The notes under the pieces were generated by a model. That model had not been told where the DNA came from. It saw only the letters and a program-made list of their open reading frames with translations, and did no database searches. Both the position numbers and the translations under genes were made by a program. 64,000 nucleotides of DNA. Origin: Myxocyprinus asiaticus. Taxonomy: Eukaryota > Chordata > Actinopteri > Cypriniformes > Catostomidae. The stretch lies in the NCBI RefSeq assembly GCF_019703515.2, contig NC_059372.1:18085492-18149491 (forward strand), given 5' to 3'. Shown piece by piece: positions 35,935-47,610 of this stretch; position 1 is the first letter of the stretch, and every line of letters starts with the position of its first letter.

Positions 35935-36027
35935 TTCCCTAACTGTCACTCACTCTACGTTGTGTCGATGTAGTGACACTAGGGGTCACTCTTGGGAGCC
36001 CGAGACACCTCTGGTCTTTGATGAAAG

Positions 36028-36088
36028 GCCAATGAAAATTGGCAAGTGGTATTTGCATGCCACTCCCCCGGACATACGGGTATAAAAG
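36028..36088 (+). promoter_or_regulatory. Promoter module in the left terminal repeat of DIRS D
   Basis: Inverted CCAAT pair, octamer ATTTGCAT and TATAAAAG (36081-36088), 290 bp upstream of the gag-like ATG. Confidence 0.68.
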
Positions 36089-36369
36089 GAGCTGGTATGC
36101 AACCACTCATTCAGATTTTCTCTTTGGAGCCGAACGGTCATGCTCATTGAGCTGAATTCTACTATTCATTCACCTCTGCTGTATCTGATGGCACATTTCA
36201 GTGGTTTCTCCCTCGCCTGCACTGGTGCACTGCAGAGAACGCCCTGGGCGCTTCTGCAGAAAACAAAGAGAGTATATTTTCTGAAAGAGCTTTTTTCCTC
36301 TAAAAGAGTATATTTCTCTAAAAGAGCGGCACACACGGAACGTCTTTTTAAAGACGCGTCTTTTTAAAG

Positions 36370-37161
36370 ATGCCTTTCCGATTGTGTGTTATTCCTGGTT
36401 GCGGTCGTTACCTCTCAACTTCGGATGGTCATGATCACTGTCTTTCGTGTCTGGGCGCGACCCACACGGAGGCAGCGTTTGTGGATGGTTCATGTAACCA
36501 TTGCGAAAACATGACCATGGCAACGTTGCGGTCGCGGCTTGCTTTCGTAAGAATGCAAGCCACCACAGTGGCTCCCCGCCTCGTTCCTTCTACCTACGGG
36601 TATGAGGACAGCGCGGATAGCACTGGGGGCGATTTGGGGAACCCAATGCGATCGCCTCCGCCGGGTATCCCCCCGCGGACCTCCCATTCCCCAGCATGCT
36701 CGTCTGCCCCAGTCGGGCTTCCGGATGAGTTCGCCGGCTCTTCTCACGGCGAGTCTGTCTTGTTGCTCGGAGCCCGCGAAGATGATGAGCTCTCTAGCAC
36801 AGCATCGGAGAGCAGGCTTGTCCAGTCGGATGCAGAAGCCTCAGCTGGGCTCCCCCCCTCGGGGACGATTGCCCAGTCACAGGCTGATGCAGAGATGATG
36901 GACATGCTTTCCTGGGTGGCCGTGAGCGTCGGGTTAGAGTGGAACCCTCCGCTCTCCCCTGAACCCTCGCGGCTTGATGATTGGTTCCTGGGCTCGCGGC
37001 GCCGCTCAAAGCAGCCACGCCCCGCTCCAGTGCCTTTCTTCCTGGAAGTGCACGAGGAGCTGACGAAATCGTGGGAGGCACCTTTTACTGCCCGGCCCCG
37101 ATTCCGCAGTTCTCCTGCAGGTCCACCAAGCCAAGGCATTGAAAGAACTGCACGAGGGTAG
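36370..37161 (+). pseudogene. DIRS gag-like ORF, copy D, best-preserved N-terminus
   Basis: Open for 263 codons. The N-terminus has a Cys/His cluster (C6, C11, H21, H23, C24, C27, H32; CVIPGC...HDHCLSCLG) that could bind zinc. A Ser/Pro-rich acidic stretch follows (GAREDDELSSTASESRLVQS), then the conserved LEWNPPLSPEPSRLDDWF and the Pro-rich VPFFLEVHEELTKSWEA. It leaves frame at the internal deletion near 37107. Family segments continue to 37631 in other frames. By analogy it is the nucleic-acid-binding DIRS ORF1 protein. The start is chosen because ATG is directly followed by the conserved PFRLCVIPGC. Confidence 0.75.
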
Positions 37162-38002
37162 TTCCCCCCCAGATTTGATGCAGGAACTGCGCTCAGCGAC
37201 CGACCTCGCTCTCCGAGTGACGAAGGTCACGGCGCGGTCTCTCGGGCGGACGATGGCCACATTAGTGGTCCTGGAGCACCACCTTTGGCTCAACCTGGTC
37301 GAGATGGGTGAGATCCGACAAGACACGGTTTCTTGCTGCCCCCATTTCCCAGGCTGGCTTATTCGGCAACACCATCAAGGACTTTGCCCAGCAGTACTCG
37401 GCGGTGAAGCAGCAGATGGAGGTTATCCGGCACATCCTGCCCCGGCATGGCTCAAGATCCCGCACCCCGTCTGCTCGTCGCCAAGGGCATCCCCCTGCGG
37501 TGACTTCACCGGCTCCGCTGCAGCCCGCCCCTTTGGCCCGGCCCCGGCGTGGAGCCCACCACAGGAAGCAGACGCCACTCGTCTCACAGTCGGCGCCTAA
37601 GAACCCACGTAGGTCATCAAAGAAACCCTGAGATGGGCGACCCAAGGATGAAGGAACCCACTCACCTGGAGCTGGTAAGAAGACCACTCCATCCCCCGGT
37701 GGAGGGCCGGGTGGAAAATCTTTTGTTGCCTTTTTGTTTGATTTCACCACATGCCCAATTGGCTGCGGTGCCCAACAGTTCAGCAAAAGAGCGGCTTCCT
37801 TCCTCCCTGGGTCACATACCCAGTGTGCACGGTCGTCATCACGACTACCATCCACAGGTTTTTCCTTGCAGGATTGGCGCTCCAGCGGTGGTCTTTCCGC
37901 CCCTGAGCGCCCCTGATGTGGTAGTCTCCATGGGTTACGAGGACAGGCCTCTTCCTCCCCCGTCCCAGGCTGTTCCGGGTGTGGTCACAAGGAGCCAGGT
38001 AA

Positions 38003-38602
38003 GTGCTTCAATGTAAATGCTCAGGTGTTCCTCTAGAACTGGTCTCCAGGCACGGCGTGGTCATGACAGATGCCTCCAAAACAGGCTGGGGCACTGTTTG
38101 CAATGGGCACGCAGCCACCGGCCTGTGGACGGGCCCGCGACTGTATTGGCACATCAACTACCTCGAGTTGTTGGCAATTCTGCTCGCCCTGCGGAGGCTT
38201 CGGCCATTGATCCAAGGCAAGCACGTGTTAGTTTGGACAGACAACACGGCAATGGTAGCATATGTCAACCACCAAGGCGGTCTGCGCTCTCGTTGTATGT
38301 CACAACTCGCCCGCCGTCTCCTCCTCTGGAGTCAGCAGCACTTCAAGTCACTGCGAGCCACTCACATCCCGGGCAACCTCAACACTACAGCGGACGCACT
38401 GTCACAGCAAGTGAACCTCAGGGGAGAGTGGAGACTCCACCCTGCAGTGGTAGACATGATCACTCAGGCTAGGGCCCCCTCTACGAGGTACCTGTATGCC
38501 TTTAAGTGGCATCTGTTCGCTAAGTGGTGTTCTTCCCGACAGGAAGACCCCCAGAGATGTGCAGTCGGATCAGTGCTTTCCTTCCTGCAGGAGAGGTTGT
38601 AA
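38003..38602 (+). pseudogene. DIRS RNase H fused to the recombinase N-terminus, copy D
   Basis: A 199-codon frame. RNase H carries D23 (MTDASKTGWG), E55 (YLELLAIL), D80 (VWTDNTAMVAYV) and D131 (NTTADALSQ). After GEWRLHPAVV it runs straight into the recombinase start (DMITQARAPSTRYLYAFK), because the linking sequence is deleted. It ends at a TAA (38600-38602) where copy B has Glu. The same frame then continues as the recombinase ORF starting at 38624. Without that single stop the frame would be one RNase H-recombinase polypeptide. Confidence 0.85.
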
Positions 38603-38623
38603 GGGAGGCTGTCCCCTTCCACC

Positions 38624-39433
38624 ATGAAGGTGTATGTTGCCGCCATAGCAGCGCACCACAACGCAGCCGACGATAAGTCCTTAGGGAAGCACGACCTGAT
38701 CATCAGGTTCCTAAGAGGTGCCAGGAGGCTGAATCCCTCCAGACCGTGCCTCGTTCCCTCATCAGACCTCTCTGTACTTCTTCAGGGTCTACAGAGAGCC
38801 CTCTTTGAGCCTTTTCAGTCTGCTGAGCTTAAGGCACTCTCCCTGAAGACTGCCCTCCTGACTGCGCTCACTTTCATCAAGAGGGTAGGAGATCTGCAAG
38901 CGTTCTCTGTCAGCAAAATGTGCCTGAAGTTTGGTCCGGGCTACTCTCATGTGATCCTGAGACCCCGACTGGGCTATGTGCCCAAGGTTCCCACCACCCC
39001 TTTTAGGGACCAGGTGGTGAACCTGCAAGCGCTGCCCCAGGAGGAGGCAGACCGAGCCCTGTCGTTGCTGTGTCCGGTGCGCGCTTTACGCATCTATTTG
39101 GATCGCACGCAGAGCTTTAGGATCTCTGAGCAGCTCTTTGTCTGCTTTGGTGCACAGCGGAAAGGAAGCGCTGTCTCCAAGCAGAGGATCGCCCACTGGC
39201 TCACTGACGCCATAACTATGGCATATCACGCCCAGGACATGCCGCCCCCGGGAGGGCTACGAGCCCATTCTACCAGGGGTGTAGCAGCCTCCTGGGTCCT
39301 GGCCAGGGGTGCCTCTCCAACAGACATTTGCAGAGCAGCAGGCTGGGCAACACCCAACACCTTTGCAAGGTTCTACAACCTCTGGGTGGAACTGGTTTCA
39401 TCCCAGGTAGTGGCACGCAATACAAGTGGATAA
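38624..39433 (+). CDS. DIRS tyrosine recombinase catalytic domain, copy D, uninterrupted
   Basis: 269 codons, uninterrupted. The catalytic set of tyrosine recombinases is visible in order: R87 (ALTFIKRVGDLQ), H215 and R218 (GLRAHSTRGVAASW), and nucleophile Y251 (GWATPNTFARFYN), with W241 at the second His/Trp position. The protein would cut and rejoin DNA to insert the circular element. The N-terminal DNA-binding part lies upstream beyond the TAA at 38600, so the ATG used here is internal to the domain family. Whether a protein is made is unknown. Confidence 0.85.
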   Translation: MKVYVAAIAAHHNAADDKSLGKHDLIIRFLRGARRLNPSRPCLVPSSDLSVLLQGLQRALFEPFQSAELKALSLKTALLTALTFIKRVGDLQAFSVSKMCLKFGPGYSHVILRPRLGYVPKVPTTPFRDQVVNLQALPQEEADRALSLLCPVRALRIYLDRTQSFRISEQLFVCFGAQRKGSAVSKQRIAHWLTDAITMAYHAQDMPPPGGLRAHSTRGVAASWVLARGASPTDICRAAGWATPNTFARFYNLWVELVSSQVVARNTSG

Positions 39434-40188
39434 GCTCGAGATAGCCGGCCGGGTGTATCGCTTGCACATAACGCCTTCCACCTCCTTTTGAGCTGAAGAT
39501 GTGTGCCATTAATTCCCAGTAGTGTTCACAAACTTTGTTCCCTGGTTGACAGGGTTCTCCGAACCCTGTGGCAGTCGAGTTTTCGGAGAGACTCGCTGCC
39601 GGCCCAGTACATGTGCTAACTAAGAGTCCTGTTCTGGGGTAGGTGCTCCGCATGTGGCGGTTCCCTGTAAGGCCAACCCCATGCGATATATATCTTCCGC
39701 TAATTCATTTCCCTGTTGGCAAACTGCGTCTTCCTTGGGCAGAGCCCCTCTGCCTCAGTCTTCATGTTTGTAGTAACTCCTCCCTGTTGGGTAGGATCTA
39801 CCTTGAAGCCTCTCCACATGGTCGGAAAGACCATGTGATGTATTTTTCCACTTAAATATCTCCCCCTCTCTTGGGGCGAGGTGTGGTCTCCACGGTGTCT
39901 TCCCCTTGGGAGGGACACCCCCGACTAGACCTGGCGGCCCAGTCGGATAATCCTCCTTCTTTTTTAAGGAGTGGAAAAAAAGAAGGGGAAAAGAGGCCAC
40001 GACTGGGTTAGCCTGTCTCTATCTTTTGGGTGGTCGACTTGTCCCCAAAGGGCCGTTCGACAGTCATAACTATGTTGGAGGAGGTTACGTGTCGACCTGG
40101 TGTGCTGGCTACGAGGCACACAGTGGTCTGTCCGCCACACACCGCCAGTTCACGTAACACAGTTCAGCCAATTGTGGCGTTTCGTATA

Positions 40189-40305
40189 GGGACCCCTCGT
40201 GTCACTACATCGACACAACGTCGAGTGAGTGACAGATAGGGAACGTCATGGTTACTTGTGTAACCTCCGTTCCCTGATGGAGGGAACGAGATGTTGTGTC
40301 CCTCC
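40189..40305. repeat. DIRS internal complementary region, copy D
   Basis: GAGTGAGTGACAGATAGGGAA followed by CGTCATGGTTACTTGTGTAA: the complement of the left end joined to the complement of the right end. Confidence 0.86.
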
Positions 40306-40394
40306 TGCCACAATGCTGAACTACCTGCTGAAATGGCCAGACCTTGTCTCGGCTCCTCAGCATAAAACCTGAATGAGTGGTTGCATACCAGCTC

Positions 40395-40460
40395 CTTTTA
40401 TACCCGTATGTCCGGGGGAGTGGCATGCAAATACCACTCGCCAATTTTCATTGGCCTTTT
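40395..40460 (-). promoter_or_regulatory. Promoter module in the right terminal repeat of DIRS D
   Basis: TATAAAAG (40395-40402), octamer and inverted CCAAT pair on the minus strand. Confidence 0.6.
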
Positions 40461-40573
40461 ATCAAAGACCAGAGGTGTCTCGGGCTCCCAAGAGTGACCC
40501 CTAGTGTCACTACATCGACACAATGTCTCGTTCCCTCCATCAGGGAATGGAGGTTACACAAGTTAACATGACG

Positions 40574-40755
40574 TTTTCCATCTGAAAGGACTAAATATTA
40601 AATGAAAAAAATGACAATTAAATGCAAAGTAATCTCTTCAGTAATCAAAATACTTTTTGAATGTAACTGTATTCTAATTACCAATGATTTAAATTACTTA
40701 TATTTTAAATACGTAATCCCGTTACATGTATTCTGTTACTCCCCAACCCTGAGTC
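40574..40755. mobile_element. Right half of a GTAACGGGATTACG-type DNA element
   Basis: Ends ACGTAATCCCGTTACATGTA...CTGTTACTCCCCAACCCTG, the usual right end of a fish element whose left end reads CAGGGTTGGGGAGTAACGG. The left half is not present left of DIRS D. Confidence 0.55.
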
Positions 40756-41305
40756 TATAATGAGTCTATAATGAGTCTATATTAAAGTCTTGGTGTTCCA
40801 AATGTTAAGTAAAATAAAATAAAAAAATTGTATTCTGCACACAACGCCTTATAGCATAATACCGCATGGCACTAACTCCAAAATGTTCATAAGCACAATT
40901 ATTTGTTGGATTTATGAATTCATTACCAACACTGTTTTTAATTAATAATCAAAACTATTTCATATGCTCCAACAAGCCATCAGCTTCCCACTCACTCTGT
41001 TCCCACTTGCTCATCAGAGCAGAGGAAAGTGTGTTGGAAGAATAACAGTGTTCATCATAAGCAAATGTCCTGATCTACACAGCAGGGGGCCTCTCTGCAA
41101 AATTATCTTGCAGGAAATTGGTGTTGGTTAAAAAAAATTTGCCCAAATTTGGCCCTTCTGTACCAAATTTCTGATTGTAAACCAACTTGCCCAAAAAATC
41201 CAGGTTGGTATAGCTGCAGCCTGGAGATCTCTAAATGGCGGTGGAATCTCCAAAAGAGGGCGGTGTAACTCCTGAAGGGGGCAGGGCTACTACAGAGGGG
41301 GGTCT

Positions 41306-42080
41306 GTGCCTTTAGTACCACCCGGTCATGCAGATTCGTGCTCTACAGCATCAGGAAATTCTGAATATGCTGCACAGCTCCTGGTCCAAGCTCTGGTCAT
41401 TTCAAGACTGGACTATTGTAATGCTTTGTTGGCTGGCCACCCAGCTAACATAATTAAGCCACTGCAGATAGTCCAGAATGCAGCAACATGTCTGGTCTTC
41501 AATCAGCCAAAAAGGGCCCCACTCTTGATTTCACTCCACTGGCTACCTATAGCTGCTCGCATCAAATTCAAAGTTTTGACTCTGGCCTTCAGGACAGCCA
41601 ATGGAATCGCACCCCCTTACTTCAATTCACTTCTCCTGGTCTTTATTCCAACTTGCTCTCTGCGGTCTATGAATGAGCGGCGCCTGGTGGTCCCATCACA
41701 AGGAGGCTCAAAGTCTATTTCACGATCGTTCAGTTTCTCTATTCCACTGTGGTGGAATGAGCTTCCAACCTTCACACGATCTGCTGAAACCATCTCAACA
41801 TTCAAGAACCAGCTGAAATCACATCTTTTCCATGAGCACTTGATCAAGCCACACTAATTGTACTTACAATTGAACTTAACTTGCACTTACTGTACAAAAA
41901 ATAGAAAATAAAAATCCTTCTTTGTCTCTTCTGTGCTAGTGCCTATACTACTCCGGCCACCTTGAGAGCTTGGCAGTGCAACACTGTAGATGTTGTTGAT
42001 CTTTGTATGACAAATTGCTTGTAATGTTCCTCACAAGTTGCTTTGGATAAAAGCATCTGCTAAATGACTACATATAAATG
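41306..42080 (+). mobile_element. 3' end of an L2/CR1-like LINE
   Basis: 183 open codons contain the conserved C-terminal part of a LINE protein: LVISRLDYCNALLAGHPANI, HWLPIAARIKFKVLTLAFRT and WWNELPTFTRSAETISTFKN. A 3' UTR follows, ending GCTTTGGATAAAAGCATCTG then CTAAATGACTACATATAAATG, the standard tail of this fish family. 5'-truncated as usual, so no active enzyme is encoded. Confidence 0.88.
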
Positions 42081-42938
42081 TGCATACATTTTGATTTCTA
42101 TCTAACAAAGAAATAAGTGAAAGAAAGCAGTTTTGGTCTCAGCAGTGTCATACCCCAACTGGACGTGGGCGGCACATCGTGGCAAAAGCAATAGAACCCC
42201 ATTATAATCAATGATGCTGTCTACACTGAAAGCGTCCATTGCGGCGCATCTGTCACGCCGACAGTAAACGGGTGTCCCATTCCATTTTGCGCAGCACACG
42301 CTGCCGCTACTACTGCCAACAACACAAATAAATGGTTTAGAACGTTTGTGTCGACACGTCCCTTGTAGAGAGCCTCAAACTGCTGCACCGCCATGATGCA
42401 TTCTACATTCTCTTAACCCTACATTCTCTTAACCCTTAATCTAACTTAAGGGTTAAGAGAATGTAATGTAATTGGTACTCAAATGTTTCATTCAGATAAC
42501 GTTTCCTCATGTCTAGTCACACAAAGGTGCATATGCGTTTAAATGTAGTTCTAGTGTCGGCCACTGGGGGCAATACGGAAATTCGGAAAGCAGAGACCGA
42601 TTTTAGTAGACAAACAATTTGACCTCCTGTTACCGATTTCCCACCTACAGCTCAATAAAGGGCAAATAACTCCACAGTTTTCTGTTTTATTCAGTTTATT
42701 CGTGTAGCTTTATATACATTTATATCATATAGCTTTACACAATACTTATTGTTCCCAAGCAGCTTTAAAAAGAATAGTGCCTTAAAAATCCTGCAGTGAG
42801 CAATTCAAAGGTGACAGTGGCAAGACAATCTCCCTAAGACGTACAGCATAAGTGAGGAAAGAAAACTTGGCAGGAACCAAGACTGGCATCTAAGGTTTTC
42901 TTGGAGACAAGAAAAACAAATTTATATATTGTATATTA
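42081..42938. other. Non-coding sequence
   Basis: A GC-richer patch at 42110-42300 has no recognisable domain. CATTCTCTTAACCCT-type words repeat at 42408-42465 in both orientations. Confidence 0.45.
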
Positions 42939-43141
42939 CAGGTGCATCTCAATAAATTAGAATGTCGTGGAAAAGTTCATTTATTTCAGTAATTCAACTC
43001 AAATTGTGAAACTCGTGTATTAAATAAGTTCAATGCACACAGACTGAAGTAGTTTAAGTCTTTGGTTCTTTTAACTGTGATGATTTTGGCTCACATTTAA
43101 CAAAAACCCACCAATTCACTATCTCAAAAAATTAGAATACA
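42939..43141 (+). repeat. Left inverted repeat of Tc1 copy 1 (IR/DR type)
   Basis: The outer word lies at about 42947-42965 and the inner one at about 43123-43141. The whole arm is mirrored at 44318-44519 with few differences. Confidence 0.88.
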
Positions 43142-43218
43142 TCATAAGACCAATAAAAAAAACATTTTTAGTGAATCGTTGGCCTTCTGGAAAGTATGTT
43201 CATTTACTATATATGTAC

Positions 43219-44220
43219 TCAATACTTGGTAGGGGCTCCTTTTGCTTTAATTACTGCCTCAATTCGGCGTGGGATGGAGGTGATCAGTTTGTGGCACTGC
43301 TGAGGTGGTATGGAAGCCCAGGTTTCTTTGACAGTGGCCTTCAGCTCATCTGCATTTTTTGGTCTCTTGTTTCTCATTTTCCTCTTGACAATACCCCATA
43401 GATTCTCTATGGGGTTCAGGTCTGGTGAGTTTGCTGGCCAGTCAAGCACACCAACACCATGGTCATTTAACCAACTTTTGGTGCATTTGGCAGTGTGGGC
43501 AGGTGCCAAATCCTGCTGGAAAATGAAATCAGCATCTTTAAAAAGCTGGTCAGCAGAAGGAAGCATGAAGTGCTCCAAAATTTCTTGGTAAACGGGTGCA
43601 GTGACTTTGGTTTTCAAAAAACACAATGGACCAACACCAGCAGATGACATTGCACCCCAAATCATCACAGACTGTGGAAACTTAACACTGGACTTCAAGC
43701 AACTTGGGCTATGAGCTTCTCCACCCTTCCTCCAGACTCTAGGACCTTGGTTTCGAAATGAAATACAAAACTTGCTCTCATCTGAAAAGAGGACTTTGGA
43801 ACACTGGGCAACAGTCCAGTTCTTCTTCTCCTTAGCCCAGGTAAGACGCCTCTGATGTTGTCTGTGGTTCAGGAGTGACTTAACAAGAGGAATACGACAA
43901 CTGTAGCCAAATCCCTTGACATGTCTGTGTGTGGTGGCTCTTGATGCCTTGACCCCAGCCTCAGTCCATTCCTTGTGAAGTTCACCCAAATTCTTGAATC
44001 GATTTTGCTTGACAATCATAAGGCTGAGGTTCTCTCGGTTGGTTGTGCATCTTTTTCTTCCACACTTTTTCCTTCCACTCAACTTTCTGTTAACATGCTT
44101 GGATACAGCACTCTGTGAACAGCCAGCTTCTTTGGCAATGAATGTTTGTGGCTTACCCTCCTTGTGAAGGGTGTCAATGATTGTCTTCTGGACAACTGTC
44201 AGATCAGCAGTCTTCCCCAT
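43219..44220 (-). CDS. Tc1-like DD34E transposase, uninterrupted
   Basis: 333 residues, the normal Tc1 length. The N-terminal paired-like DNA-binding region contains two helix-turn-helix units (residues about 5-110; ECG-type segment EAGCSQSAVSKHVNR). A basic GRKKCGRKR stretch at 49-57 resembles the GRPR-like AT-hook/nuclear-localisation segment. The catalytic triad is D147 (VLFSDESKF), D237 (FQQDLAPAHT) and E272 (DLNPIENLW), with exactly 34 residues between the last two. The start at 44220 was chosen because MGKTADL is the family start. Twelve upstream codons are open but lie outside the family. Confidence 0.95.
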   Translation of the reverse strand: MGKTADLTVVQKTIIDTLHKEGKPQTFIAKEAGCSQSAVSKHVNRKLSGRKKCGRKRCTTNRENLSLMIVKQNRFKNLGELHKEWTEAGVKASRATTHRHVKGFGYSCRIPLVKSLLNHRQHQRRLTWAKEKKNWTVAQCSKVLFSDESKFCISFRNQGPRVWRKGGEAHSPSCLKSSVKFPQSVMIWGAMSSAGVGPLCFLKTKVTAPVYQEILEHFMLPSADQLFKDADFIFQQDLAPAHTAKCTKSWLNDHGVGVLDWPANSPDLNPIENLWGIVKRKMRNKRPKNADELKATVKETWASIPPQQCHKLITSIPRRIEAVIKAKGAPTKY

Positions 44221-44317
44221 GATTGTGTAGCCTAGTGAACCAAACTGAGAGACCATTTTGAAGGCTCAGGAAACCTTTGCAGGTGTTTTGAGTTGATTAG
44301 CTGATTGGCATGTCACC

Positions 44318-44519
44318 ATATTCTAATTTTTTGAGATAGTGAATTGATGGGTTTTTGTTGAATGTGAGCCAAAATCATCACAATTAAAAGAACCAAAGAC
44401 TTAAACTACTTCAGTCTGTGTGCATTGAATTTATTTAATACATGAGTTTCACAATTTGAGTTGAATTACTGAAATAAATGAACTTTTCCACGACATTCTA
44501 ATTTATTGAGATGCACCTG
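44318..44519 (-). repeat. Right inverted repeat of Tc1 copy 1
   Basis: Reverse complement of the left arm. It includes TATTCTAATTTTTTGAGATA (inner word) and ACATTCTAATTTATTGAG (outer word). Confidence 0.88.
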
Positions 44520-45548
44520 TATATAGTCAACAACTTAAATAAATCAGAAACACCAAATATAGATTTTCATTCGCCATTGGCAATATTTCCACAAATGGCA
44601 AGTCCTTCCTTTGATTTCAAATGTCTTAGTTACTTACCCATAACCAAATCAAGGTCTGTTCTAGTAGTCCTACCTTCAAATGTCAACACAGAACAAGAAA
44701 TATTGATGGTGATAGAAACATTGCTGGAGGCAATAGGTAAAAGCAAATGCACAGACAATGCAGAACTAATGAAGCGAGAGTGCTCTCTGATGCCCCCTGA
44801 CTCAGTGACAAAGATCTAACATGGAGCATATTGCCATTTACGCAGCACTGAAATATTACTCACTGCTCGCCTGCGGAAGTCTATCAAGATCAGTAAAACA
44901 AGACATTTTGATTGGGGCCTTAGTTTGCTTGTCTCAAACCATATTATGTTTGCTGGATAAACAAGGAATAGCAAATGGCCAGTCATTTAAAAATGTAACT
45001 GTGCGTCTTTCCCTTCACTTCCTATTTACTGCCAGTGAGGTGGTTTCCTCTCACGTAGACAGTGTTGTTGCAATTGAAGAGAACATAAGCATTATAATAA
45101 ATGAGCATTCTGTGGTCATGCCCTGCCATCTCACATATTAGAAGGGGAAAGTTTCAAAAAAGAGGTGTGAATTTCTCTTCTCTCACATTACCTCAAACTT
45201 GACATCTGCTCATTTATGTCCTCCTTTCACAAGCACCATTTATGTAACTATAAGATATAATAATGTCTAAATTAGAAAAGTTGAGGAGTGGGATTCCACA
45301 CTTGGATATCTATTCAATTATTTCTCAAACAAGTTTGTTTAAGTACCTAAATATGTGCATTATTAAGTTATTTGTCAAAACAAAGTGATGAGCTTTATTT
45401 TTTATTTTATTATTTTGAATTGGATGACTTTCATGAGTTCACTGATAAGCCTGCTACAGTATAAAGACATATTCAGGGTTTACTATATTATAATGACTTA
45501 TTCTTGACTTTAGAGCATGGGCACTGAATGCAGGAGTGTCATGAACCT
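44520..45548. other. Non-coding or unassigned sequence
   Basis: Two moderate ORFs abut here in different frames (44511-44819 and 44821-45141, 102 and 106 codons). Neither shows a domain I recognise, so they are not called as genes. Confidence 0.4.
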
Positions 45549-45582
45549 ATTTATTTATTTATTTATTTATTTATTTATTTTG
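45549..45582. repeat. (TTTA)n microsatellite
   Basis: Eight TTTA units. Confidence 0.93.
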
Positions 45583-45676
45583 TATTTGGAGCTGCAACCA
45601 GGTATACTTTTGTGATAACTCTAAGTTCATGGGCAATGGAGGAGTCAGGAGACAGCGCACAGTTGAGGTGCATCTT

Positions 45677-45680
<4 letters not shown>

Positions 45681-45717
<37 letters not shown>
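45681..45717. repeat. (AC)n microsatellite
   Basis: About 18 AC units, ending where the next transposon begins. Confidence 0.95.
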
Positions 45718-45721
<4 letters not shown>

Positions 45722-46087
45722 GTTGTGCTCAAAAGTTTACATACACTGGCAGAAATTGTGAAATTTTGGCATTGATTTTGAAAAAAAAACTGTCTCTTAT
45801 TTAAGGATAGTGATCATATGAAGCCATTTATCATCACATAGTTGTTTGGCTCCTTCATGTTAATGATAACAGAAATCACCCAAATGGCCCTGACCAAAAG
45901 TTTACATACCCTTGAATGTTTGGCCTTGTTACAAACACACAAGGTGACACACACAGGTTTAAATGGCAATTAAAGGTTAATTTCCCACACCTGCAACTTT
46001 TTAAATTGCAATTAGTGCCTGTGTATAAATAGTCAATGAGTTTGTTAGCTCTCACGTGGATGCACTGAGCAGGGTAGATACTGAGCC

Positions 46088-47480
<1,393 letters not shown>

Positions 47481-47488
47481 CGCTGCCA

Positions 47489-47610
47489 GTCGGGGCCAAT
47501 AGCCTTGGACCTCGAGCCGCAAGTCCAAAATCAATCTGCGTTCCCACCATCGGGCCAATAATTCTACAGCATTGCCCAAAAACACGCCCTTAAAGCGTTG
47601 CTGCGGTGCC
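47489..47610. other. Unassigned GC-richer segment between elements
   Basis: Contains GGGGCCAATAGCCTTGG and GGGCCAATAATTC. Similar words (GGTTATTGGCCCC, ATTTGGCCCGG) occur at 49138-49250 beyond the LINE, so both may belong to one older repeat split by the LINE insertion. Confidence 0.35.

Larger units (their letters stand above)
35935..40573 (+). mobile_element. DIRS retrotransposon copy D, reverse transcriptase deleted
   Basis: Both terminal repeats, the internal complementary region (40189-40305), a good gag-like ORF, RNase H and a full recombinase are present. Three internal deletions can be inferred from the other copies: within gag near 37107; from about 38014, removing the whole reverse transcriptase; and near 38447 between RNase H and the recombinase. 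Confidence 0.9.
42939..44519 (-). mobile_element. Tc1-like transposon, copy 1, apparently complete
   Basis: 1581 bp flanked by TA on both sides (42937-42938, 44520-44521). Inverted repeats are about 200 bp with ends CAGGTGCATCTCAATAAATT. Each arm holds two related transposase-site-like words, an outer one (CTCAATAAATTAGAATGTC) and an inner one (CTCAAAAAATTAGAATAC), so the ends have the IR/DR layout. One open transposase frame fills the middle. Confidence 0.95.

Noticed and set aside
43310..43591. 93-codon plus-strand ORF within Tc1 copy 1, repeated at 51989-52270
   Set aside because: Antisense shadow of the transposase, conserved only because the element is.
44511..45141. Two abutting ORFs (102 and 106 codons) right of the intact Tc1
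   Set aside because: They lie in different frames, the first begins inside the Tc1 repeat, and neither has a recognisable domain or splice signals.
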